DNA of 60,473 bases from Hysterium pulicare CBS 123377 (Eukaryota > Ascomycota > Dothideomycetes > Hysteriales > Hysteriaceae), in assembly GCA_000467715.1 (NCBI GenBank), contig AJFK01000843.1:1-60473 (forward strand), written 5' to 3'. The position numbers and the translations under genes are program-made. Below the pieces are notes generated by a model. It had not been told where the DNA came from and did not search any database. It saw only the letters and a program-made list of their open reading frames with translations. Positions 22,069 to 34,308 of this stretch are shown here, in pieces. Positions within the stretch are counted from its first letter, which is position 1. Every line of letters starts with the position of its first letter.

Positions 22069-22697
22069 TTAGACGCGGGATCGGCCCCAGCCACGACGAC
22101 GGCGACCAGTGGAACTACAACTGCATTAGCTTGTCGGATGCGAAAGGGATCGCGTGAGGAGCACTTACTCAACAGCTCCATCAGTAGTAGCCACGGGCTG
22201 GTTCTTGCGAAGCTTGTGGAAGACATAAATGCCCTACCGATGTTATTAGCTTTAAGAGTCAACGTTCCTTACTCTTATGGGATACTCACCAAGAGGAAAG
22301 ACGCAAACCAGAAGCAGGCAGAGATGAAGCTGAAAGCCTCAGCAGCCTTCCACTGGCCACAGCCCGATGAATGGGCGAGTCCACCCCAGTGAAAGACGCC
22401 ACCGCAGCCCAAATGATGAATCCAGTTTACGAGGAGGGCAAATGCGGCGAACCAGGCTGCCGTCATGAGCAAGTCGAATGGGTAGTGAAGGAGATGGGCG
22501 GTGAACGGCAGCATCCAGACCAGGGCCATGATGGTGCTGACGGTAGCAATGACGAGGGTATAGAGTTCCCTGCCGCCGGGGCCGATGCCATACTTGTGAT
22601 GCTGGTGGAGAAAGAAAGCAGTGAGTCCGAGGACTACGGCACCACAGACGAACTCGCCGAAGCGGAGGAAGATGGAAACAAGGCGGGAGACAATCAT
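22069..22697 (-). CDS. MARVEL-domain four-helix membrane protein
   Basis: Three exons (22697-22290, 22233-22169, 22114-22069; introns of 56 and 54 bp) give 172 residues. Four hydrophobic helices are visible in MARVEL order: SIFLRFGEFVCGAVVLGLTA, LYTLVIATVSTIMALVWMLP, FDLLMTAAWFAAFALLVNWI and FSFISACFWFASFLLGIYVF. A Cys/Gly/His-rich loop precedes the last helix. The cytosolic tail is short and basic (STGRRRRGWGRSRV). Fungal MARVEL proteins of this type act at the plasma membrane or in vesicle membranes. The last intron has a textbook GTAAGT donor and GCTAATGCAGTTGTAG end; without it the protein would stop immediately after AVE, so the C-terminal 15 residues are slightly uncertain. Confidence 0.85.
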
Positions 22698-22703
22698 GAT
22701 GGC

Positions 22704-22850
22704 TCTTGTCGATGTTGATTAAGCTGCAAGACTGAGGCGAGAGGACGGAGGAGTCTTGTTGATGCTTGTTAAGCTCTGCAGAGTGAGATGGGAGAATATG
22801 AGGGTCTCGTTGATGCTTGCTAAGCTCTGCAGAGTGAGATGGGGAGACAA
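22704..22850 (-). repeat. Three tandem copies of a 50-51 bp unit in the MARVEL gene leader
   Basis: Units start at 22704, 22754 and 22805 (TCTTGTCGATG, TCTTGTTGATG, TCTCGTTGATG). The second and third share TTGATGCTTG-x-TAAGCTCTGC then AGAGTGAGATGGG with few changes; the first is more diverged. The array begins only 7 bp upstream of the start codon in minus sense, so it probably forms part of the 5' UTR or core promoter. Confidence 0.75.
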
Positions 22851-24269
22851 AGTGTGTGGAGTGGAAGAGAAGAAGAAGAAGAAGAGTGGAAGATGCAAGC
22901 GGAAATGGATAGTTTTATGTTTGTTGGCCGATGACGCTTTGTTTGGTCGTTGGTAGGAAAAGGTGAAGAGCGGCGCGACCACGTAGCTAATATATGGCAA
23001 GGGCGAGCCTTGATCTTTGGCTGCGAGGCCAACAATGATGGTGAAATTCGTAATTTCACTGAGCGCGCACAGAGTTTGATTCGATTTACTGCCACGCTCC
23101 TGCCCTTGCCAATGCCGACGCGGTTGAATGACCTCACAGATCTCGTCGCCCTTGCTGAAACACGTAGCCAGAGTTTGTCAACGCTGCCACATCGTGGTCA
23201 GCTGTTGAGAGGCCGAGTGGGCCAGCCAATGGGTGCAATGCCCTCAGCCACTTTGAGGCACCGCATAGACCGCATCTCTGCATGTTCCAAGGTCGACGCG
23301 GAGGCATGAGCTTTTGCACGTCAAATCATGCTCTCCGGTCCCTGCTTGCATGCTCTCGTGATGGCAGCGAAACAGGGCAGGATACGCAGGCAACTTCACA
23401 TGCGAGGCCCAGATTCAAATAGCCGCCACGGTAAACAGGCTTGCCCAGCAAGAAGACCTTGGTTGTAAGGTGCCGAGGGAGCGTCCAAGAGAGATGAAAG
23501 GATGAGGCCTCGCTCGTTAATCGTCGAAACCGGTTTTAGCGTGCAATCAAGCTTTACCCGTGCGGTTCGGAGATATTATCATGGCTTGCACAAGTGCATT
23601 GCACAAATCAGGCCTCCCTCTCGACCAATGACGGTAAAGCCGTCTATTCCGCCTATCAACAGTGGCATTCATCCATCGTTGACTTTTTCCATTGAATTCC
23701 CAATTGAATTTCTATGACTGTTGAGAACCGAAACCATAGGGTGTGTCGCCACTCGTCATAATGCGGAGCTCCATAGCTATCCACGCGTGGTCTTTTCCCA
23801 TTTCCTCCAGAATAGATTTTATTTCTGCTGCTTTCCAAATCATCCTAGGGCTAGCAACTTGCTTTGATACCTTTCACTGAGTCTCATTCGGCTCTGTATG
23901 CCGATAAGAATGACGGTAGTAGTCACAAACCGTCTCTCCGAAATTGAACCACTAGGTTTGGGTGTGCATGTGAGAATATCTTTATCTCTTTTTGGTCATC
24001 CGAATATTTCGAGTTACCAGAGATGTTTCCATTACTTTTGACCTTATTTGTCTAGCCCAAATGAATATGTACACCCTTGCTTCTCTCTCTTCAAATCCTG
24101 GGCTCACTTCAAAAGACCCTTGTGACAAGAGCTGGAATCCGCGATGATAAGCTTATAAACTGATCCCATACGAGGGAACTTATATCATTAAGAAATTTCT
24201 ACCACCGACACAAGCACTCGTACAAACACTTCTCCGCTCTCATTATCCAACCCTCATTTTCCATTCCAC
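22851..24269. other. Gene-poor intergenic region
   Basis: About 1.4 kb with no supported gene. It holds the upstream region of the MARVEL gene, including a GAAGAAGAAGAAGAA microsatellite near 22868-22885, and the 3' flank of the DUF3237-like gene. Confidence 0.5.
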
Positions 24270-24864
24270 CTACTTAGAAGCCGACGGCGCGCGCGCCAAA
24301 TACGCCTCAACTTTAACACTCTTCCTGTCTCCACTCATCTGCGTCGTCCCCACAAAGAAGGCATCATAAAGATTCAGCGCATCCCCCTCTCCGTACCCCT
24401 TCGCCTCAATCTGTATTCTAGTCACCTGTGACGCGACAGGTCCTACACCGGCTTCCCTCACGTAAAAGGCATTTTTCGTTCCGTCAATGAGACCATAGAG
24501 AGATATCTCGGCCTGGGAAATGGTGCCATTTGCGGTGAGGATGGGCACCGCGGTGCCCGCGATAATGGTTGCGTTCAAGATACCGGTCACGTTGCCGCCG
24601 ATTATGGGCTCGACTGGGAGAGGTCAGAGCTTGGACTTAAGTGCTCAATCGACTTTATGGAAGCAATAGGATGATCTGGGCTAGGCGAGCTTGAGTTCAC
24701 TTACTGACGCGCTGGCCACCTGGAATAGGGATAGGACCGAGTGGATTGCCGAGCTCGATGTTCGCGACAAAGGCTGGTGTCAGGGATGGGGACGTTGTTG
24801 GGGCGGCGAACGCAAAGGCCGAGAAAGAGGCTGGAATGAGAGAGAGGGAGGCTGAGAGATACAT
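24270..24864 (-). CDS. Secreted DUF3237-like protein
   Basis: Two exons (24864-24705 and 24613-24270; 91-bp intron) give 167 residues. The start at 24864 is chosen because it directly begins a signal peptide, MYLSASLSLIPASFSAFAFA, with cleavage before APTTSPS; an in-frame ATG at 24912 would bury it. The mature part has FVANIELGNPLGPIPIPGGQ, then EPIIGGNVTGILNATIIAGT and LYGLIDGTKNAFYVREAG, matching the strand order and Gly pattern of DUF3237 beta-barrel proteins. NVT and NAT are N-glycosylation sequons, consistent with secretion. Function of the family is unknown. Confidence 0.75.
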
Positions 24865-27800
24865 TGTTGTAGGTTGTGTATGGAAAAGAGCAACTTGGTG
24901 ATGAAGTGACAATTGCGAGGCTTGATCTCAGGACTGACGGGGATAGCGGAGGTGTTCGTCGTAGAGCTTGGCCGTAGTCACTGTATCAGTGCTGGATGTT
25001 GGAATGCGATGAATGGAACCAGTCCAGGTCGTGGTTCTCGAGGCCCCTCTTATACACCATCGATTCTCTCCACTCCGCCTCCAATTTCCAAGTTCACGAG
25101 ATGAATTCCAAATTCAACTACAGCCTACGCACGAAGCGCATTTCTCTCTCAGCCATCATAGCTAGTGACGATAGTGACTTCCGTACCTGCGTCGAGCGAT
25201 TTCCAAATCGAGTATTTGAGATCCACAGCCTCGGTACAATGGCTGACCGATCCTTGCCAGCGGTGTCCAAAAGCTTGTTCGAATGCCAAATTAAGAACAA
25301 GCTTCATCGCTCGTGCTTAAGCAGACAGGGCGTGGAGAGCCTTGTAGTTGGCAGATTCGGCCGTTAAGGATGATTATTCTCCGCCGCGCGAAATGTGACC
25401 GAAAGAAGAATGGGCTGGGTACGTTAGTTCCGTTCGCTTGCGAAATTTCGGGGGGCCGTTCCTGACTAGAAGAAACGATGGATTTTGGAGTTTGGGGTCC
25501 AAAGGTTTTAGGAAAAGATTGCCAAGCTAGCGGTCTTGAGGCCAGGGTGCGATGACGCTGTCCAATAAATACGCGCGCAAACACGAACATTTGAAGGAGT
25601 TACGAACGTAATGTGCCGTCCCTTTGCTGGTACATGAGACTTGCTGGTACATGAGACTTGCTGGTACATGAGACTGGAGTCGTGATGGTTGATGGCGTAC
25701 TGTAACAGTTCGAACGCCGGGTCTAGGCCGAAAAGAGAATAGATTAGGACATATTCCATACTCAGCGCTGCCAAAAGGTTTCCTCTCAGAAGAAGGTGAC
25801 TCTAGTGCTAGACCTGACCAGACATCTTATGTGAAGTTGAATTTAACTGTCTCCCGCCAAGTCGTCAAAGATTGAACAGGGTGCGCGTCTGTTGTTCGGA
25901 GGCCTAAACCTTTTTGGAAACACTACGTGCACGGGCTGTGTATACCTAGGTACTTGAGTAGCTTTTGGATACCTAGGCCTGTGGAGCGCAACTGGATATT
26001 ACGCCATCTACCAAGTCTGAATGATCTATATGGACTTCAAGCGTCTTGTCTAGGGTAGATACAAACTAGAGATGCCATTTTGACTTTCCCGATAAAATGT
26101 CACAGCCTCGAGACCTATACACTCTATCGTCATGTGCACATTCTCGTTAAGAATTTATGAGCAAACATACGCGCATGTAGAAATCACTGTTGCTTATGTT
26201 TTGTCCAATAGTGTCATTCTTCTGGAAGCTTTCGACGCAATCTAGATCTGACTCAACCGACAGGGTCCTGAAGGCATAAATGACCAATGAAATGCTTCCA
26301 TTCCTGTAGGACGTCTCGTAGTTTCCGTAATCAACTCGGCTTGAGCGATGAAAATCAATTTCGTGCCTCAGAATAATGATTCCTAAGGGTCTTGCAGTGT
26401 TGGCTTCTTGTTGGGCACCGTTTGTCGTGTAGTCCCACTTCAGGCAAGGACATCATGTCGACGAGACGAATCCTGACAAACAATCTGGACCCACGTAACT
26501 TCAGGCCCATTTTCGTCACACCGGAGACAAGTCATAATGGGATCATTCGATGGATCTGTGCTGCCTCGACCTCGTGCTCCGGATGCGGAAATATAATATA
26601 TGAGGTTTATATGACCAATTCCAGTGCTCAGTGGGAAGGTCTCACCGCTCTAAGGATTTCTGCGATCACATGCCACATGAAACACATTCTTGCAGACACG
26701 AACTCAATATTTGTCAAGGCTCGTCGAAGGATTCGCGGTGATCCTAACGTCTAGTGCCATATGCATCGGGTAAGGTGGCACAGGGCGATATATATGCCGT
26801 TGCCAGTTGGTTGTGAAGAATAATTTAGTGGCTGCAAGCTTACCCGAGAGTAATCGTCAAGATTCCTCCTCGCCCTATGGATGCCTATTGTTATCGGCAA
26901 TAAGACGCAGGTGAATCGAATTCAGTTGTATGCAGGATTGCCTGTCAAGTAAATTGAGTCGAACGAGTGGATACACGAATGCAAGAGGATTGTCCTGTGC
27001 GCATGCAAGTGGTACGTTTTCTTCATATGCACGGAAAGCTGAGCCGCAACCTCTCGCATGAAGCCCATAATCACGTGAGAAATGAGGCTCGCAATGCTTT
27101 CCCATTCGTCTGTCGCACAGGTGTCGTCGGTTAATGAGTGTCGATGTTGCTTCCTTTTTCTTCGTTGCACGCGAAAAGGAACGCACTTGCAGCGGATATA
27201 AATGCAGTGGTTATGACGGACAGTTCGCCTTAAACTGTATTAGGGAAGAGCGTGGGGGGCTGACTTGACCGCCGCTTTCAGAATCGTCATCACTGTTTCG
27301 TTTCTGTTGTTTGGAGCATGATGGATACCAGAGGTGTGAGTGGGGCGTTATACTGGGACCGTAATACTGCAGTTCCTTCCTTGGATGTATGTAAGGACTT
27401 TCAATAAAGCCGTGGGCCTATCTGTGCAGATCGGGGCTGCCTTGAATCTCCACATCATTCAGGATTGAATCCGAGTGGGCGAATATCTCCTCGGAGCATT
27501 ATTTGCGTTCAGTGAAGGACGCTCAAAGGCATGGGCTGCTCCAAGCCCTTCCGTATGGGAACATACCTTATTCTGAAGGTGGTCAAAAAGAGGTAAATCT
27601 GAAAGCCATAACCCATGTTAATACATTACAATGACATTGAGAGAAAGGAATGATGCAACCCGATATGCAGAGTATCAATTCGTGCTGATTCATGGAACGA
27701 GAATGATATCCCTCATCTTAATCCCACTAGCATTAACGATAAGGGAAGCTGGTCGTCCATGTCGCATTTCCAGAACAGACTCGCACTCGAGTGTACGAGG

Positions 27801-28996
27801 AATGTTGCTGGAGGCTGTGTCACAAGCATCTGCTTCCACGAGGCTTCAGGGCGTAGGAACCGATACCTCCCCAATGGTTGCATATCCTCCTTCAACTGTA
27901 CGCGAGCGACCAGCTTGACAGGCTCATCAGGGTCCTGTTTCAATCCTATGCAGCTAATTTTGAGCACGGAAACGAGCTTCGTTTCAAGAAACGGATTCCA
28001 TCGTACGGTGCCCCGATTTACCGTCCTGGCTGCGGCGTTAGGATGAGGTTGAGGTGAGCGGAACAAGGCACGTTGGATGGGGATCGATGAGCCGGTTAAA
28101 GCCTTTCCATTGGCGACACACGCGCTGGGCAAGGAGGAGGTCTTGAGCAGGTAGGCTGAGAAAGATCGCTTCAAGGATCTCAGTAGGAAGCCATTATTGG
28201 ATCGGTGAAGTGACTGAGTCCATCGGCAATGAGGAACCGCAGCATGAGCCGAACTTCACCTGCATGTCTCGTGCAATTTTACGCAGCTGGAGGCGTTCCA
28301 AGGTTGTTTCCAAGACGGGTTTTGCGGGAAGCGGAATGTCTTCCTGATGGACGATGGTGCTTAAGCGAAGTTCCAGCTGAGCGATCCCAGCATCGCACGT
28401 GACTGCACATTCTACCTGGGCGTTTATATATCTTTGCTTCAGGGAAATCAATATTGCGCGGCTATCTAAATGAGGTATGATCTATAGGTACATATTCTAA
28501 TCGAAGCTAGCGGACATGCAAGAGCAAAAAGCCGAACCCACTTTTAACCCAATTAAGAGGGCCGGAAGCGCTTCCTAGCACTTCCACCGCTTTGGATGAC
28601 ATGCATTGCCGTTGTGGAACGTGGGGTCGGGTCGGGGGTCAGGGACCTGGAAAACACATATCAGGATAATGCCTCCTACACTCGCCTGAACGAGTAGTGA
28701 CAGGATAATCAAATCGCTAAGACTGCGCTATGTACGCGTACACCAGGAATTTAAATCAGCAGCAGACCGATCCCTCATGGTAAATGCGGGACCGAGCACG
28801 CGTTAATTGCCTAACGTGTTGATGGCAGAAGGCGGAGAATGAATGAGAAGTCGGTTTGCCCTGGACATTCATACTCTCTGAGAAAAAGATTGTCCGTGAC
28901 GGCAGGAGCGATGTGCTCGACAAGGACTGGGCATCGAAATTCCCGGGGTCGATAGCAACCATGTAGTGAGAAGTTGACGAGTTTTTCCGTTCTTAA
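24865..28996. other. 4.1-kb gene-poor region
   Basis: No gene is supported on either strand. Frames above 80 codons exist, for example 26392-26754 plus and 27713-28174 minus, but they begin at non-ATG codons and lack recognisable motifs. It includes a 17-bp triplicate at 25626-25674 and the promoter of the DUF3237-like gene at its left end. Composition is closer to 45-50% GC than in the AT-rich repeat field, so this may be a degraded gene region. Confidence 0.45.
25626..25674. repeat. Three tandem copies of a 17-bp unit
   Basis: GCTGGTACATGAGACTT occurs at 25626-25642 and 25643-25659, followed by a copy lacking its last two bases at 25660-25674. The copies are identical, so the expansion is recent. 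It lies outside recognised genes. Confidence 0.9.
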
Positions 28997-29617
28997 TCAG
29001 TATTGCATCTTTGAGAGGATGTCAGTCTGACCGGTGAATCTACAAGGCTACGAAGCTGAAATACCTTTGAAACTTCGGCAAAGTCCTTGTCCTTGTCCGC
29101 ACTCCCCGAGTTCAGCCGAGGAAATTGTATGAGATTTCGACGGAGCCAAACAAAGTCTCTCTTGAACTCCTCGGAAAGGATTTGCATATCATCTGTGTCG
29201 AAAGGTTCTGCGGAAGGGAAAATGTCAGAGGACAACTAAAACGACCATCGTCCTGGATACCAAACTGGAGTCGGATTTCTTACGCGGCATCGATGCTCTC
29301 GGTTCCGGATAGGTTTCGTCGTTAGGTAGCTCGCTAACTAATCTCTCCGACAGAATCTTTAAGACCTTCGTTTCAATGTATTTTTCACCTATAACGGGGC
29401 GCTGCTCCAACTGTCGTAATCGTCTATCGAGATCTTGGACTCGTTGGTTGAGAGTGTCAGCTGTTCTGGACAGATCAGAAACCCCTCTCTGAATCTGCTG
29501 CAACCGCTCGTCCATTGCTAAGAAGGATGTTTCTGTCTTCCTGACGTAGACTCGAAAGAGGTGGAGAATCTGATCAAGGGCTATCTGAGATACGTGGAGG
29601 ACCAAGTTGGTAGCCAT
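28997..29617 (-). CDS. Small coiled-coil protein of unknown function
   Basis: Modelled with three exons (29617-29284, 29207-29065, 29008-28997; introns of 76 and 56 bp) giving 162 residues. An amphipathic N-terminal helix (MATNLVLHVSQIALDQILHL) is followed by a clear coiled coil, LQQIQRGVSDLSRTADTLNQ then RVQDLDRRLRQLEQRP, and a second helical block, ILSEEFKRDFVWLRRNLIQF. The first intron uses a GTAAGA donor and a CTGAC branch, and joining MPQ to PFDTDD keeps the frame. The last exon is only four codons (MQY and stop) and is uncertain. No family is recognised. Confidence 0.55.
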
Positions 29618-32600
29618 GTTTGAATGCTAAACGAACAATTGAGAATTCAAGAAAGACAGCTGCCTATGTTGTGCATGAGTCGATAATGATAGTGCAATTA
29701 GGGGCGACAAAGAGGGAGTTGGAAAGAAATAGTGGAATGACCCTTCAGATGGGGTTTCCAAAACTACGGCTAGTGAGACGCTTAATACCCGTCTTAGTGG
29801 GTTCGAGAAAGCTGGCGATGCACCACGGAAAGGATTGTTTGATCAGCTCTGCGATGTATGAGGGCCTTGGAGTCACATCAGAAGCGGAAGGCGGTCGGTA
29901 TCCCACGTACATGGAAAAAGGCAACGAGGCAGGACGACAGCCAATGGCTGCGGATAAAGGTCGTCTAATATTAGTTGGTAGCAAGGAAGAAGATGGCCCT
30001 GATCAAAGTACAGCATTGCTCGTTGGGAACCAAGACACCCTCTCATGCAGCATCGGCTTGGGCTTAGCGGCGATTTTGTGTGACGGCCTGACGAGAACTG
30101 CAGGAGGCGTAAAAGGAGTGGGGTAGGGCACCACGTAGGAATGGTGCGGATGAGATGGCGGAGCCAACGCAGTGCATGCAGCAAGTCAGAAGGCAAGTCG
30201 ACGATGAGGCCACGAGAGTTGGCGAGAGGAATTTTGTTACTCGTCAGATTCTGAAAATCGCGGGTAAATCCCATCACTTAGGTACCTTGCTCTGCAGCGT
30301 GGATCGCCAGGTCTAAGGATCACTTCTCCGTGCTGCGTAGTTGGTCCACCGACTGCGAGCAGCATTTGGCGACGTGCAGCCCAAGCCTGTGGATGTGGAT
30401 GTCTGTCTGGATGCGCGCGTCCTGCTGTAGCTGGGCGGGAAGGCTGGGTCTATGTCGCTGAACACTGAACACTGATTTGTACGACGGCCGGTCCAAAACG
30501 CCTGCAGGAGGCCTTCGGGGAAGCAGGCTCAGAGCCATGTCCGCAGCGACGTCGCGCTTCCGCGGCCTTGATTGGTGTGTGGTGTCACGATCAAGGAGAA
30601 ATTGAGAGAGTGTCAACCCTCAGAGCTGACGGGCAAGGATGGGCAACGAGAGCTCGCGCCATGCTCCGCCTGATGATCGAAGATCAGAGAGTCGAGCAAT
30701 ACGAAAGAGCTTGACCGCAGCATGCAACGAGACGTGTCGCTTCTGACAAAGAACGACGTGAAGGACAGTGAAACGCCATCGCACATACGGTGCAGGAGCG
30801 GGCTGTTGTGCATGTCGGCTGGTTAAGGCTGACGAGAATCTCCAATTCATCTCGGTTGGCAAATAGACGGCCGGCTCGCCGATTTGCTACCTGGCGAAGC
30901 GGTTGGGATTGTGCAAAATGTCACTGATCGGGAAGAGATCCCATTTGAGCTGATCAAGATGCCAATCTTGAGGAACAGCTTCAAGCCGCGGGGCACGGGC
31001 AATCCGCGACAATAGGCGCGGCCTCTACCGTCCCAGCGCACCATCCGCTGGCCTCTCCTCGACGTCGACGACACCTCTAGGTACAGCTGCAAGGGAGGAC
31101 GGGACGATATTGCAAATGACTTCGCCACGCATCCGCCTCATCCGTCATGCCGCTTTGTCTCGAAAGGATTTGGCTCTGACATGCGTCTGCTTCCACTTGC
31201 GTAATGCGTGAGATGTCTCCCAGCGTTGAGCGCCCCCAGCGAGGAATTGATGAGATGTATCGTCGAGTCGGAGAAGATTGCCGTATTCTATCTTGGGCGG
31301 CCGTTATGCACCTCGAATCTCGATGCGTACCTACCTGCAAACCTCGCTCCGTACCTAGGGGCCTTGGAGCATGAGGGCGGCGGGTGAAGTGGACAAAGGT
31401 ATTGCCTCCCTGCCGTTCAGTCCTTTCTGCATCTGCACGACCGTTTGATTTGACGACTTCGGCATCCTGGAAGTACCTTACTGCTGCACGTGCGTCCATA
31501 AGAACTGTCGGCGGAAATGCCGTTTGTGACTGCTAAAGAAGCCTAGACTCCCGTCGTCCCTCGCTTCGAGCTGCAAGAGTGCCTATCAGTTTTCCCTCGA
31601 TGCAATCCTTCCGCACATCTACAAGGTCGTTTACTAGTAATGGGCGATTGGATTGTTGGGCTCCCCTAGCGATATCGGGTCGGACAAGCTTCTTGTATGA
31701 AGTGCTCGTTCACCTAGAACAACCGGAGAACATCGGCCACGACCATGCAGGCCACACCGCCATCACCAGGTGCGGCTCTCCCCCGCAAACACTCGAATCC
31801 TTGAGAGCCAGGATGACAGAATCGGCATGTTTGACTCCCCGCATGAACTAGGGAACCGCTCCTGTTCATCAATTCCACCCTCGATGGATGGCCACAGCAG
31901 ATCGGCAAACCGGGACCAGAACATCGGGGCATTTCTATCTTGTTGTGTTCGCATGCGGATCCAGCGGATCAGACGCGCTCTGTGGTACCGACAGTCAGTC
32001 TACTGTGGCAGGATGTAGGATTCAGGAAGAGAGCCTTGGAACGGGTTCTATCATTCAGGATGTCATACGGCAAACCGTACCGCTTTTGTAACAGATCAGC
32101 GCATGCGGAAAATTAGAACGAACTGAATCCTCAGCCCGCTGCCGCACTCATGCAGGAGGCCCGCAACATCCCAAGAAACGTGGCAATGGCCAGCAGGTGA
32201 GGTGGAATATTTCCATGCACGAGGTTGATGAATGCAGAGTTGGAAGCCTTAGGCCTGAATGAGTAAAGTCCATTCGCGTCCCCGTGATTGACAACGCTTG
32301 GAGAGCAGCTATCTAGTAAATGAAATGATTTGCTTTGACCATTACGTTATAGCAGTTTTGTGTTTTACTTTAGCATTTCTTGAACAAGATGTGTGAGATC
32401 GGTACATCTTCCTACAGATAGCAACGCTTTTGAAAAGCATATGTGACCAACTTGTTGTTGCACTCCGACCGAATACGTAGATGCGCCAAGGAGTTGTATT
32501 ACTAAGATAGTAACAGTCAATTAATCTACAAGACAGAATGAGACTGAAACAAGACAGAATGAATGGCCAATCTTCTTTAGATGCTCACATGAAGAATCAT

Positions 32601-32648
32601 TTCATCATCTCGCCGTTTGTCTTACTCGTCATCAATTCGCCGCTTATG
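29618..32648. other. 3-kb gene-poor region
   Basis: No supported gene. It lies between the coiled-coil gene (minus, start at 29617) and the aldolase gene end at 32649. GC content is relatively high. Several frames of 60-170 codons occur on both strands and in conflicting frames, without motif, intron logic or good start context. The left end presumably contains the coiled-coil gene promoter. Confidence 0.45.
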
Positions 32649-33692
32649 TCACTCCTCACCTCCTGGACAATCATTCTTATACAGTGGACAGACTTCAACC
32701 TCTCTACACCAGAGTCCCCACGGTCTACTTACCGTCCCTTGGTTGGCCTCCCAGGCATCGTGTGCTTCCCTGTCACTCAAGTATTTCAAGTCACCCTCAG
32801 CCTTGACTTTCGCGGACTTTATCTTTCCTCCACCTTCAATGTCCACCTTGCCCTCAACTGTGTGCCCGAAGAATGCATTGTGTATGGTGAGAGAAGTTGT
32901 CTGGGTCTTTGCGGCCTCTTTGGTGTAGATTGCCTGATACACCACTTCTTCAATGCCATGGGCCACGGTTGTGAAACCATGTCCTTGCATAAGAACCACA
33001 GCATGGTCTGGTTCCAGTTTGGCCTCCGATTGAGCACCAGGCAGCGCTGATCGCATTTTGGTGTAGATAAAGCCTGCCGAAGTTGCAGGTTTGAAGGCTG
33101 CGGACAGAGAGGCACCGAGAGTTGTGTCTCGGACGAGGAGGTCATGCTTGGAGCCGCTGGGGTAGTGTGAAGAAATGTCCCACACAGGCACATTTGAACC
33201 TGACATTCCACATCATTATTAGCGTCGGTCACTTACGTCAAACTTGAATCTGATGCTAGGAATATGGATCAGGAGGCGTAGATACTCACCCAAGAATCCC
33301 GCCATATGGACAGTGGCCTTGAGGGGAACACCACTAATACAATATGGTAACACATCGCTAGCATGGCTATGAACAACACTGTTCACCACCGGAAATCGCT
33401 TGTAGATTTCGCTGTGGATGCAACGCTCAAGGTACCCAGGCTTGGCATTCTTCTCTACTGGACTGGCATCTTCGACGTTGTATTCGACCAAATCATCTTG
33501 GGAGCTGATGAGAGCAGGGGAGATGTTGGTGGGCATCCAGAAAGTTGCTGGGTTATCAGGGCTTCGCACAGAGATATGGCCGTACGCGTCCAAGACTCCG
33601 TGGTAGTGAAGGATGTGAGAAGCGTTGACGAGGCCTTTGAAGAGGTCCTCAAGGCCGACTTTTTCGCGTTTTGGGAAGTATCCAGCAGACAT
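32649..33692 (-). CDS. Class II aldolase/adducin N-terminal domain protein
   Basis: Two exons (33692-33290 and 33199-32649; 90-bp intron) give 317 residues. LFKGLVNASHILHYHGVLDA and YGHISVRSPDNPATFWMP match the start of the class II aldolase fold; RCIHSEIYKRFPVVNSVVHS carries the Glu (catalytic acid position) and HSH zinc ligands, and a third His lies in VLMQGHGFTTVAHGIEEVVY. These are the residues that bind Zn2+ and sugar phosphate in L-fuculose- and L-ribulose-phosphate aldolase relatives. The C-terminus has SRPWGLWCREVEVCPLY. Fungal members are mostly uncharacterised. The splice gives GFLG-SNVPVWDISSHY without disturbing the fold. The ATG at 33692 has no better upstream alternative in frame. 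Confidence 0.88.
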
Positions 33693-34308
33693 TGCGATGG
33701 ACGGAAGACTGGCGATGTTTGGTGGCGGGCATCATGTTGTTGGACTGAAAGTGGTGGTGGTGTTTCCTGTTCGATGACGTTCGTGGAAATGGACACTACA
33801 CTCCCGGCTATTCTTTCCACGTGCGAGTACCTGCGCATGGTGTTGGTATTTTCTCCAAGTCAGCTTCGAGTTTCACATTTCAATCACAGCGAACTCTGGC
33901 ACAAGTCCTGGATGCTTCCTGCCAAATCCAAGGCCATTTCAAAATCGGTGTTCCCGTCCTGAGTTTGCATGGTGGTTGCGGAGGTCGGATCCAGTAGTTG
34001 GAACCCTACCTAGGTACACGTTTTCGTTTTCACATCACGCAGGCCATCTCGACATCATTTATCTCATTAACCTCCTTCTAATCCTCTCAGCTAGATGTTA
34101 CTCTATGTCTTTGTTCTCCAAAATGACATCACTCCTATCCCTTCCCAGTCCAATAAGAGAAGCTGTTTCAACCACGAGGGTGGCTGTGCAGCTGAACAAC
34201 CAGGGACACACAATATCATGGGCAGGTATATACCTAGGTTGCAAGCCATAATCAGTCGGGCAAATATCGATTCTAGGGTCTCAATTCCATCATTCTCTAA
34301 TAGTCTCC
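33693..34308. other. Divergent promoter region
   Basis: 616 bp between the aldolase (minus) and the hypothetical gene at 34309 (plus). Short frames are present but no gene is supported. Confidence 0.4.

Noticed and set aside
26392-26754. Plus-strand frame with several Cys
   Set aside because: Starts at TTG; the first ATG leaves about 100 codons without domain-like patterns, and no promoter evidence was seen.
27713-28451. Two minus-strand frames (153 and 85 codons)
   Set aside because: Both begin at TTG rather than ATG, with no splice sites joining them cleanly and no motif. Could be a decayed gene, but support is too weak to list.
29620-30126. Open plus-strand frame of 168 codons
   Set aside because: No recognisable motif, begins with 'MNAKRTIENSRKT' right at the divergent start of the coiled-coil gene, and the opposite strand is open as well; typical of GC-rich non-coding DNA.
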